Below are positions 45,736 through 56,099 of a stretch of 64,000 nt of DNA, piece after piece; position 1 is the first letter of the stretch; each line of letters begins with the position of its first letter. The stretch is from contig CALYLX010000159.1 in the NCBI GenBank assembly GCA_944990035.1, positions 1-64,000 of the forward strand. The letters run 5' to 3'. Under the pieces are notes generated by a model. It saw only the letters and a program-made list of their open reading frames with translations. It was not told where the DNA came from and made no database searches. The position numbers were made by a program, and so were the translations under genes. The stretch is from Clitopilus passeckerianus. Its lineage: Eukaryota; Basidiomycota; Agaricomycetes; Agaricales; Entolomataceae.

Positions 45736-46614
45736 GTGGAAACCCAGGCAGCAAGTATAGATTCGGCAGCAAAAGGAGTTCTCCAATTCAAACTCTTTTT
45801 ACCCGATGATGGCAGAACTTTTTCACTTGGCTTCGATATACAGCTGGCTTGGTATATGTACCTGTACGATGCTCAATTGGACGACGACCTGCATTTCTCT
45901 GACTCCCTGTACGACTTTCAGTCTCAACGCCCACGTCGAATGTCCTCCATAAACATCACGATCGGTCATGAGGAGCTACGTCTCCTTCAACAGAACAACT
46001 ATAGCCTCTGTTTTGCCCAACCTGTCGAGGTCGACGGGGTCGAACACGCCGGAAACGTGGTACTCTATTCTATTGGTGCTAGCCACCTCAGCTCTTCGTT
46101 TACCTTTTCATGGGATGAGTCCTTCATGGTATTCGGGCAGCAGGATAGCACGGTGAGTTAAAGACATTTCTGGGATAGTCATTGCTTTTGACGAGATTCT
46201 TCCGCTTAGTATGACGCACCCATCAGCTGCGATACGGTTCCCACTTCCGTCAGTGGCGGCCAGCTCCTGACCCTAAAACCGACGGGGGAATCTTCCGTAA
46301 AGGGTCCGCCGTCTCCGAGGAGCCCCTTCTTCGTGGTGAACGATTGGCAGGACCTTGGGAGGGTGGGAATACACGTTCGGTGCGCTGTAACATCAGCGAG
46401 AGGCTCCATGAAGGAAATGTACATGCCTTCCTTCATCTCCAACGCAATTCCTCGCCATACCATAGTCAAACTCAAGCCGTCCCGCAAAATCTCGATGTTC
46501 GTCGACGTCTCCCGGAGATTAGGGCCAGGATTCTCGTTCGACCCCTCTATAACAAAAATGTGTACGATTGACCTAACTAAGAGAGAGGTCGCTCATGTGG
46601 CATTCCGGAACTGA
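45736..46614 (+). CDS. Uncharacterised agaricomycete-type protein (paralogue 1)
   Basis: Two exons joined by an intron near 46152-46209. Recognisable strings: GVLQFKLFLPDDGRTFSLGFD, SLYDFQSQRPRRMSSINITI, LRLLQQNNYSLCFAQPVEVDG, TFSWDESFMVFGQQDS in exon 1; VSGGQLLTLKP, DLGRVGIHVRC, VKLKPSRKISMFVD in exon 2. About 275 residues, mostly strand-like, with no signal peptide or membrane segment. The frame is open from GTG at 45736 and no ATG precedes it in frame, so a short upstream exon probably carries the start. Function unknown. A divergent relative lies about 0.4 kb away on the other strand. Confidence 0.6.
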
Positions 46615-47040
46615 GGTTCCGGTCCGTTTCCTTTTCTATCGGACTCGAAGTTCCTTTTGGAAGTATTGACGGGTAGAGCGGGCGATCGTATCTATTAACC
46701 TCACTACATGTAGCATACAATACCTGGCGCGGGAATGTATCATATTATTTATTAATGGATTCCGTTTGTACATCATGAGCATGAACCATTCCGCCTGCTT
46801 CTAGCTACCAAACACAACGCTAATTGGATACCTTGAAATTGACGACTATTACCGGGCGTAATGAGTGAACCTTGAGTTTCTAAGTAGAAGTAGATAGACA
46901 GAAATCGTGAAGGCGATCTTCTTGTAAACCATATATTATTACCTATGAATACACAAGCTAAAACAGGGACAGGAATAGGCGAAGTAAGAATAGGGAACGA
47001 CGAAAAAACCGCGAAGGCGATTTAGTCCAAGACTAGCTAC
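46615..47040. other. Spacer between the convergent unknown paralogues
   Basis: AT-rich 3' flanks of both genes. No coding signal. Confidence 0.5.
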
Positions 47041-47744
47041 GGTTGACAGAGGACTGCGCGGAGTCCTGAGACCAAGAACCATCCGCGCATGAAACAATAA
47101 GCAGGGCACTTGTCTCGACCATGATCTCATATGGAGGCAGAGGTGGACCTGTTCTAGAAGAACTCGAAAAGTATATCAAGAGCTTCCGGCTGGAGGGAGC
47201 CAGGGAGGTACTAGACCCTTTTAGCAACCTCGGACGAGACAAAGGCGACAGGGAAGCCAGCGTTCCCATCGGTCTCGGCCATTTCATGGCTGCTGGCACC
47301 AGCCCCGTCTTTCCGCGTCTAACGCTCACGCCAATTCTGACAACAGGTATTCCTGGCTGTCCTGCCTGGTTGACGGCAGAAAAATGGTAATGCGACTCCC
47401 GTAGCAGTCCTCGTAACAGTGGTTGATTCGGCTCTGATGGTCGCTGTCTGAGGTCGATGTCTGATTCCCGCCGACTGTGACCGGCTTAGTCGTAGTGGTG
47501 ATCGTGGGGGTCTAGTGAAACGACGATACTCACCTCCATTTCGGCGAACACCTGATATTCCTCCTGCCACGAGAAAGTCTGTTTAGGAGAAAGCTCCGTA
47601 GAGCTGAGAGGCAAGTATGCCAGTGCCAGAGTGTTCTTGGCCAGTCACTATGACAGGCTGCGAGAAGCATAGGTGATATCCTTGACTTTTCAGCCCTTGG
47701 AGATCACCTGCAGCTACGTTGACAATGACAGTAAAAAGCATGGC
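47041..47744 (-). pseudogene. Uncharacterised protein (paralogue 2), probably frameshifted
   Basis: Minus-strand relative of the 45.7 kb gene. GYHLCFSQPVIVTGQ matches NYSLCFAQPVEVDG, LSPKQTFSWQEEYQVF matches SSSFTFSWDESFMVF, RIGVSVRRGKTG matches RVGIHVRC, and SSRKLLIYFSSSSRTGPPLPP matches PSRKISMFVDVSRRLGPGFSF. The first two blocks are in different frames separated by one base near 47640, with no intron between, so a one-base indel is likely. A complete N-terminal exon was not found. The two copies converge, which suggests an inverted duplication. Confidence 0.5.
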
Positions 47745-48259
47745 GATTGGCGACGGACAGGGATGATTCCAAGTATCAGCCTGTATAACCTTGTTTAAAG
47801 CATGGGTGAGCGCCAGGAATCATGCACAGAAGAAGTATCAGGTACCTCAAAAATCGGTTCCTAGCGCACTACTTGTGCATCCTTTCGTACTCCCCTTGGG
47901 CCTGGCTGTTTCAGTAGTCGGCGGTCGCTGCACTGCGGGGGCTTGCAGAGTCTTCAACGGAATAGATCAACCAATGGTCCATCACTCCAGCGGAGAGTGG
48001 ATTCTGCCCAAGGCAGCAAAAGTAAAAAGGTTGGCGAGCGGTTTCCCATGAACCTACTCAAAGAAAGGCATTTGTATGAGCACCAATGATGCCTCAATGT
48101 TTAGGCCTTGGGCTGATTGTTACGGTTTTCCCACAATACGGATCACTCTCAGCATGCCAGCCACAGTAAGCACAAGTCCCCCAATTTATCATCAAGCATT
48201 GAGGTAGCAATCTTGCGCGACGTTGTAAATCAACACTTTGCCACTGCCCACGACTCCAT
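47745..48259. other. Intergenic, no recognised gene
   Basis: Upstream of the MFS gene. Short ORFs only. Confidence 0.45.
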
Positions 48260-50203
48260 ATGGCACGAAGAAATGAGGAGAATACACCACTACTCGCAGA
48301 GCACGCCTCTCACCCAGAAATCTCGCCTCTACCTCGCCTACAAATAACGCTCATTTTCCTGGCTCAGTTTCTTCAGCCGTTGGTGCCACAGGTTATTTAC
48401 CCATTTCTCCCCGAGGTGCCCATACGATACCCGATGTTTCTAAGGGAGAAGAACTGACTTAGCTCACATCAAGCTCATTCGTGACTCGGGGATCACACAC
48501 GGGGACGACCGTCGGATCGGATACTACGCTGGGTTATTGGTGAGCACTTTAAAGAGGTCTCCTTTGCCAGAATCTCTATATCTGCGTGAAATTGTCAGCA
48601 ATCTATTTACTTTGGCACACAAGCATTTTCTTCGCTATACTGGAGCCGAATATCAGATATCGTCGGACGGAAGCCCGTCTTACTTCTCGGCTTGTGTGGC
48701 TCCTCGATCTCGACACTCTGGTTCGGAATGTCGACTAACTTCTGGGGTCTATTGATGAGGTGGGTTGCTACTATAACTGGACCTATGTACTACCAGCTGA
48801 TTGCGCTCAGTCGTTGCTTGTATGGTCTTCTCGGTACGAGCATCTTAGGTCAAATCTGTACTGCACTGGCTGATCAAGTCGTCAGTGGGAGGGAATTCCT
48901 CAGTAATAAGAACGCGAGTATATTTGTAGCTATGTGGTGGCTACTTGCTGAAGCCTGACCTCAAGTATTATTGCGGAACTCTGCGACACTAGCAATATAG
49001 GAAAGGTGTGTGACACGACGCTTGCATTTGTCCGATGAGGCTGAGAAATCATCAGGCCTACGGCTACCTACCATTAACATGGTCTCTAGGAGTCACGGTA
49101 TGCCACCCATCCCTTTCTTTGCACAGAATATCGTGCTCATAAGATGATTAGCTTGGATCACTAGTCGGTGGTTACTTGGCGAAACCCACCGAGCAATATC
49201 CCGGAATCTTCAAAGGCATCAAGTTCTTCGAGACGCATTCATACTTTCTGCCCTGTGCTGTTCCTTCTCTCCTCTCGTTGCTCGCCGCCATCATGGTGAC
49301 TATTCACCTACAGGAGACGCTCGAGAACCCAAAACCATTTTCTTGGGCTGTTTTTACCCCTCTGAAGAAGTCCTCGCCGTCCAACAACCATACCACCACC
49401 ACCACCACCACCACCACCACAAACTCTAATGAATTTCCATCTGAGGCGTCCATCGAGGATGCTCTACCTTCGGTCCGGGACCTCCTACGAACTCCCCAAG
49501 TCCTAATCGCGATAGCGTCGCACTCCTTCCTCACTTCGGTAGACCTAGCATATCGAGCAATACAACCGCTATTCTTCTCAGCTCCGTGGCGTTTGGGAGG
49601 ACTGGGACTTCTCCCCTCCTCGATCGGAAACATTCTCTTCGCTGCTGGGTTAGCAAGTAGCATCGTCATGCTTTTCCTCTATTCACGGCTATACCAAACC
49701 CATGGCGCAAAGAAACTCTTTGTCGCTGGCTTGGGTTCCCTTATACCCTCTTTCGTGCTATTTCCCCTTATAAGTTGGCAGGCACACCAGCAAGGGCAGG
49801 TTAACCTGGCCGTCTGGTCCGTCATAGGCATTCAGACTCTGTGTTCGGTCGGGGTTAGTATGGCTGCAGGTTGGGCTAAGATCTTTTCAGGTTATAAATG
49901 AGTACTCAGAGCTTATTATAGGTTCTGTGTTTATCTTAATCGCTGCCGCCGCACCTAGCAAAGCTTCATTGGGAACGGTGAACGGCATTAGCCAGGTAAG
50001 TCCGTTTTACGCTCATTTCGGTGGCATGAAGCTAATCAACGCCTAAGACATGTGCGAGCATCACGAAGGCTCTGAGCCCGGCTCTTGCCAGCTCGCTGTT
50101 TGCGATTTCTCTGAAGGGGGAGTATCTTGGAGGCAATTTGGTATATTATGTCTATGCCGGGTTAACTTTCTTGGTCTGCGCATCCGCAGTCCGCCTCGGG
50201 TGA
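48260..50203 (+). CDS. Major facilitator superfamily transporter
   Basis: A multi-exon gene. Exon 1 gives ENTPLLAEHA and ITLIFLAQFLQPLVPQVIYPF (TM1); exon 2 LIRDSGITHGDDRRIGYYAGLL; exon 3 LYWSRISDIVGRKPVLLLGL, the MFS signature between TM2 and TM3. Further exons give AYGYLPLTWSLGVT and GSLVGGYLAKPTEQYPGIF, then a large exon with SYFLPCAVPSLLSLLAA, a poly-Thr loop, and RDLLRTPQVLIAIASHSFL. The last exons give LIAAAAPSKASLGTVNGISQT and a final TM. The pattern resembles ZIF/tetracycline-type fungal transporters. Joins around 48540-48600 and 48890-49010 do not keep frame cleanly, so the gene may be partly decayed. Substrate unknown. Confidence 0.72.
49392..49420 (+). repeat. ACC microsatellite coding for poly-Thr
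   Basis: About ten ACC units inside the large MFS exon, giving a run of about ten Thr in the predicted central cytoplasmic loop. The length may vary between strains without frameshift. Confidence 0.85.
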
Positions 50204-50620
50204 TCGCCTTTTTGTCAAACTCATATTTAGACAGCGATCTGTAGAATAGGTTATAAGACTATTAGATGGTCGAATGACTCTATAGAATACGGGAATATAT
50301 GTCTTGCCCATTCTGGTTCTTTGAAAACCAGGAATGTTCTTCACCGTACAAGTCTCAGCACGGGCACGATGTCCGAAAGGATTCTTCCGGCACAGTAACT
50401 CCTTCCCAGATTTATCCACCTAGTTGACGTTCACTCGTTCACGCACGCACGCACGCATTCAGACTCGCAAACTGATGAGTAAGTTGGTAGGGCTTGGCGA
50501 TCGAATCACTTCCCATCGTTCAAAACGCATATATAATCCTATCGCAGAAGTCGTTTCTGCTAACGAGGGAACTCCGTCTTCGACTTCAGGCGCCCCAAAT
50601 CATAGTCAAGTGTGTCTAAT
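50204..50620. other. Intergenic, no recognised gene
   Basis: Holds a short CGCA tandem run near 50442-50456. No gene. Confidence 0.5.
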
Positions 50621-51262
50621 ATGCCACGAGTAGAAGGCGCCTGTCTGTGCGGAGCGACTGTAGTCGTCATAACCGGGGAAATCCGAGACCATTGACAGGT
50701 ATGTTGGAAACATTTTCTAAGTGGTAAATGTCTGAATATCTCGCTAGATGATATGCCATTGCCTTTATTGCCGTCATACGAGCGGCAGTGCATTCAGCAC
50801 CAACTTTGTCGTATTTCAGAGGGATGTGAATATTACAGGACAGACTAAGGAGTATCAGACCAAGGCAGTAAACGGAAATACAGGTACCTGCCTATCCAGT
50901 AGCGAAACCCGGCTAATTCCAGTATCTACCGGCAGTTACCCGGATTTTCTGTGAATCCTGCGGATCCCCGATAGCCCACAAGTCAACCGGGTTCGGACCT
51001 ACTCTGTGTGTCCAGGCAGGTAACTTTAGCATGTCCAAAACTCTGCCTATTATCGGGGAATGGGAGGCATTTAAATTTACGCCACTAGGCATTCTCATCG
51101 GTTCTGACAATTCGGTTTTAATTCTCAGACTTTGTAACAGATAGATGCGATTGGGTACTCCCGGTCAAGGGTGCGGCTCAAACAGAGGCGATGCTGGATC
51201 CCGAGGTCATGAAGCAGGTGGTCGTACAGATGGAGGAGAGAAGGTCCGAAGCAAGGAAATGA
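50621..51262 (+). pseudogene. GFA domain copy 4, with in-frame stop at end of exon 1
   Basis: Exon 1 starts MPRVEGACLCGATVVVITGE; exon 2 gives MICHCLYCRHTSGSAFSTNFV; exon 3 VTRIFCESCGSPIAHKSTGFG and a QAGNFS strand; the last exon DFVTDRCDWVLPVKGAAQ and a charged tail. All zinc Cys are present and later introns keep frame. In exon 1, however, the codon just before the conserved last one is TGA (50693-50695), so the copy is interrupted if the family splice site after CAG is used. An alternative donor would rescue it, but none is evident. Calling it a pseudogene is therefore tentative. Confidence 0.6.
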
Positions 51263-52029
51263 GTCTATCTTGTTCGCTCCGAACCAAAGTCGCAGATTAT
51301 CACCGTCAGATACTTGTAACGGGTATTGAGTCTGAGGCACAATATGTAACAACATTCTCCGATCCCCGAATAAGAGGTCTAGAGTATGTACTACCAGTAC
51401 AGAAGGTCCGAATCTTCCTTGTTCGGCAGGCTGTCGAGTGTGTTTCCAGTTTCAAGGAGGTTCTGCACCTCAAGGAGTAGAGAAGTCGATGGTTGTGAAG
51501 CTCAACGTGTCATTTCCATTCATATTCGCCCCACATTTGACCTGTTTTGGCACACTTTCAACATCCATCAGCAGAAGCGCGCGAGTCGGCGGCTCGTATC
51601 AGAAGGTGGCACCCGCCCTTACTTTATATGGTAATGCCGACGTTCGCCCGACTCATCAATGACTGATTTGGTACCTTGGTTTGACCCAGTTCGGTAATAT
51701 GGGCGCACCAACTGACTCATACGTCGGTCCCGGTTACGTTTTCGAGCCACCTTGTGACTTTGCCGAGTTACCCACCCAATCACAAGCAAGCGCTTTTCTG
51801 TATTTGGCAGGCGCATATGACAGCGTCGGTCCTTCTGGCCAATCGTGGATAGGTGGGATAGGCGCTCACACTTTGTTGATTGTATTCAACAAACCGCCCT
51901 TTATAACCCTCAAGCGAGAAATGACTCAAACTAACTCCCATCGCCCTCGATTCCTACCGCCGCCCGCCCTCGCTCCAGCGTGCTCGGCCCTTTGTACGGT
52001 GACCCCTCCCCGCTCTTCATCAATTCGAC
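51263..52029. other. Intergenic, no recognised gene
   Basis: Short plus-strand ORFs (for example 51681 onward) lack features. Contains the upstream region of the third DUF6699 gene. Confidence 0.4.
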
Positions 52030-52821
52030 ATGTCCGGCCCTCCGTCGTACTACTACTCACCTTCAAAATCGTATGCAGGGGATCTTACGCACTCGCCACA
52101 GAGCGTAGCGTCCACGCATATCTCTACATGGGGAACCGTTCCGACGACCGCCCCTTCCTTGCATGCGCCGTCCAACCACGCTGCGTCCGTTTGCGCACCT
52201 TCCGTCCACTCCCCTTATGCGCCGTATCCTCCGTCCATCTCTCCGCCGTCTGTATACCCCGCCTCCTCAGCTTCCCCGTCCATCCACTCCGGTAGTCCGG
52301 CAGTGAGCTTGAGTCAGTAATTCCACGACCGTTATCTCCCTTGATCACGTTGCTGATGTTCATCCCATTTAGATGGATCGTTCCCTACCCCGAGTACAAC
52401 AGCTTCATCTTTGTCACCTTCACATTGGCAGCTCCCTCCCAATACGACATATGACTTGAGATTTCCGCCGTCTAATGCCTTTGTAGGGCTAAGGTTCCCT
52501 CAGCACGTCGCGACATTGCGCATCTTTGTCAGAACGAGTTACCTGAGCTGGTCTTTCGACGTCAGGAATCCTAACGGGATTTCAGCGTATGACATACTTT
52601 TCTCAGTGTTTCAGCAGTTTCAAGCACCTGTCGAGAGTGCGTTTATTCATACCTTACCCCAGGACCTGGTCTCCCATCTCAAAATGCGACACAAAAGTCG
52701 CGTCGAGTCCTGTCGCTTTGATCGCCTTGAGGGCGTTAGGCGAGTTGATTTCGTCGGATCTTGCCGCTTCCAAGGACTATCCCTAAACCAAGATGGATCC
52801 TGGTCGCTCCATCTCTTCTGA
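52030..52821 (+). CDS. DUF6699 domain protein (copy 3)
   Basis: Two exons (52030-52291 and 52373-52821) joined through a GTAGTC donor. Exon 1 is Ser/Pro/Tyr-rich (MSGPPSYYYSPSKSYAGD...). Exon 2 continues DGSFPTPSTTASSLSPSHW and holds the domain: LPPNTTYDLRFPP, a WSFDVRNPNGISAYDILFSV block matching YVTVRDVF..IY of copies 1 and 2, then RLEGVRRVDFVGSCRFQGL and SWSLHLF. It differs from copies 1 and 2 by an intron and lies 46 kb away. Function unknown. Confidence 0.75.
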
Positions 52822-54216
52822 TAGAGAGATTTGCTTTCAATGCTTTGGATTCTTGCTTTTCCTGTCCGAATCTGGCAACAGACACGAGGGCAACGCAGTC
52901 CCTCCCGCCTCAGCCACATTGTCCCTCACGACTCCTCATTGTATCAGTGTTTCTTGCTATCGTCTTGCTGTCCTTGGTTTTCCTTCCGGTTTTTCGCTCA
53001 TCGCTCAGTTATAGTTATCATTGGACCTTTGGACTTCAGAGTGCAGAACCCCCATCGACTGATATTGGACTCGCAACCCCCGCCAACTGTATTTCTAGTA
53101 AATTATAGATTTACCTATATTCTGTACGTAGATAAAGTCAGTTAATACATCCCCTGCCCACGTTTGCTTGAACCCCTGTAAGGTTCTTATAGGATACCTT
53201 GAAGTTTCTTTTCGTGCAGATTCAGGAATGATTCCGGTGATCGCCTCGAAGATCACCGGAGGCGAGTTCGCCTTGTACCTGGTGGTTTATTCTGCCCATT
53301 TGGGTAGATTTCCTTGACACCGGTGCAGGCCGTGAGGTAAATCAGTTCCCGGAAGCCGAAGCTCTCCATCCAACACCAAAGGACCCGCTGAATAGAATTA
53401 CTGGTTGAAGAAATCGAACACTGAGGGGTTGGCTATTTTGAGCGCACGACGAGTTCCCTTGCCTTGGCCAGTCGTTAGTGCAAGCAACAACTCAGTTGCA
53501 TTGCTAAGCTATTAATACAGCTGCGTGTCGATCTGATGGCTTTGCACGGGGAAGTTCTAAAACTCAAATTTCGTCGGTATGAGATCTCTCGGAACCAAAT
53601 TCTGCCTCTGCCAGACCGAAACGAGGGTTGATGAGGGAGTGGAAATCGATGTGGCGAACGGCTTGTTCTGGAGAAATAATTCGACAAATGCGATTCCCGA
53701 GGGGATGGGCTTCCTGTGTATCTATTATTTTGAATATAATTTATTGAAACCTCTTCTTTTGTACGCTTCATTCTTGTACTGGAATGAGAATGGTTCCATT
53801 GAGGCAGTCGTCAAAAGGGCCAAACCCTGGAGGAAATTTGATCCCGTGATCCTTGGCTCGGCTCCCTTGGCTGACATGAACCGTGGCACATACGCTAATT
53901 TCCTTTGGGTCCCTTGATGCCCTTTTGGTCGACTGAATTGGCTGGAAACTCGTTCAGCGGCATCGAAAATGGTGCCCAGTCAACGCCACCATTCACGACT
54001 TTTGATGTCCCACTCTCATCCTCCTACCACTCCGATTTCTCACTGAGCACTCTCCTTCAAATCGCCGTGCCCCTTCAGAACCTCGCCACGCAGCAAAATG
54101 AGCGAGGAGTATGCATGGCTACTTGGTATGACTCCTTGGGCTGCAAGGTCTTGACGCCGTGCTGACATCTGGCTTAATCCGTAGGGACATTACTCCTTAG
54201 CGCCGTCCGTCCGTAG
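52822..54216. other. No recognised gene (1.4 kb)
   Basis: A 9-base stem with 8-base loop lies at 53234-53259 (CCGGTGATC and its complement). The frame 53579-53917 encodes 112 residues without a recognised domain. A 5' exon of the next gene may lie near 54099. Confidence 0.4.
53234..53259. repeat. Short perfect hairpin
   Basis: CCGGTGATC, 8-base loop, GATCACCGG. GC-rich and intergenic; it could be a transcript-end hairpin or chance. Confidence 0.5.
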
Positions 54217-55868
54217 TTTTATTCCAATAATACTCAAGTTTATGGCCTGATCGTCTCTACAGTCAACACCTTCCTTTTTGGCCTGACTTCATTTCAATTC
54301 GCCATTTATTTCTACGGAAGTAAGTGCATGCACTTCGAAGACCTGGTAGACTCTTCCTACTACGCTCCTTTTCAGAATTCGGTGACCCTCTTTGGCTGAA
54401 GTATGTGTGGTCCCCAAGCCATGTTCCTCAAGGTCACTGAACAGAATCTCAACGCAGGGGTCTCGTAAGCATATTGGCCATAGCCGACGGCGCACATAGC
54501 TGCCTGTAAGCTCGGTTTATTCTTCCATTCTGATGGGCTCAGCTAAGTGTGATGTTCCTTAGGATCTTATATGTCGTATGGTTCTATTGGTACGCTCTCC
54601 TTGATCGTCAAGCTTCTGCTTCTCATCTCAGCCTCAATTAGCATACAGAACTACACACGACCAGACATGCTCGACTGTGAGATTCCTACCTCCACTGCAT
54701 TAGGGCCGCACTCCTCATTCCATCACGTCCAGATCCACTATGGGCGTACATGCTAACTCCGATACTTGAAGTCATCCCTGCCTTCATAACGCAGGCATTC
54801 CTGGCCACAAGGTTAGTACTTTACCATAATCCCGCTTCCTCTCGCTGACGCCCCTATGATAGAGCATTCAAACTCACACGAAACATACACCTCTATGGTC
54901 TCATCATGGCTCTTAGCTTAACCACCTGTGCCTTCGCCATTGCAACTGGCGCAAAGTACGTTCTCTCTCCCTGGACATGGCTATCCACTCACCAAAGTCT
55001 TCGTTCACCATATGTTCAGGGCATTCCATATTAGCTCGTGAGTCCACCATATACTCGATAAAGCACCCTGCCGACCATGTTGATAGGCTCTCCGAGATTG
55101 CTGGTCTGAAATATATCTGTATACCGTGGCTGGTATTCCAAGCTGCTACAGACGTTACCATCACAAGTTTGTCTTCTTTCGCAATCTCGTACTTCACCTG
55201 TTGACCTTTTCTTCAGCATCACTATCCTGGGCCTTCATAACCTCGAAGACTGGGAACCGACGAACGGACTGGGAGTTGAAGAAGCTCTTACGACGGGCAC
55301 TGCAAACTGGTATCCCAGCAACGTGTTTTGCTATTGCCAGCTTGGCCACATATCGTAAGTAGCCTTCCTTGTGGTCGCATTTCTGTCATCTCACCCGCTG
55401 CATCCAGTCTCATTCGGCACAAACTCAAGCAACCTATACGCCTTTTTCTCCCTCCCACTAGGACGGGTATACACCCTGGTATGCGTTTCGTCGTCCTTCC
55501 CTGTCTGCATGAACTGAGCCTTCTACGCAGACTCTTATGGATACCCTTATTGTAAGGAGGAAGCTACGAGAAGGGATGCAGAGATCCAATACCGCACAAG
55601 TCGTAAGTCATACTTTCATCTCCATTATCTCTCCCTGCAGACAAGACCTCTTCTGTTCTAGCTGGACGACTTCCAGGGCCAACTTGGCGATGAATCCACT
55701 GCAGACGAAGTGACAGGGGATATTCCCAAGTTCAGATTCCCGAGTTCCAGCGTATACGACGGTACCCAAGACTGTGGCCGTGGGCCGAGTCACGAAAGCG
55801 ACGGAGATTCGGGAAACGAGCTCGTATTCGGGCGACCACCACCGAAAGTTACGCTCGATACTGTTTAA
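54217..55868 (+). CDS. DUF6534-type multi-span membrane protein
   Basis: Many short exons join in frame. They give VYGLIVSTVNTFLFGLTSFQF (TM1), KFGDPLWLKGLVSILAIADGAHSC, LILYVVWFYW (TM2), PLWAYMLTPILEVIPAFITQAFL (TM3), AFKLTRNIHLYGLIMALSLT (TM4), GLKYICIPWLVFQAATDVTIT (TM5), KTGNRRTDWELKKLLRRALQTGI (loop before TM6) and SFGTNSSNLYAFFSLPLGRVYT (TM7). The seven spans, the KTG...TD..L..L motif and the DGAHS motif fit the agaricomycete DUF6534 family. The C-terminal tail is acidic and hydrophilic. Function unknown. The first exon was not found, so the start is partial. Confidence 0.75.
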
Positions 55869-56099
55869 ACATAGGCCGTGGCTATTATCTGTATATATAC
55901 ACTGTTCATTCTCTACGTTATATTGATCTAATTACGGGCTTGTATAGTATACATCAAATGGCTTCAAATTATACACGGGAATGCAGGATTAAACAAAATT
56001 TATAGCGATTATGAGGTGCCAGAAGCAAGAAATCATGAACGTTCGAATACGTGAATGAAGAGTTGGTTGGCTCCTCGTCGCCATCTCCTTCCAATCGTC

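Noticed and set aside
50440..50458. CGCA tandem run as a functional element
   Set aside because: A short microsatellite of about four units; common by chance.
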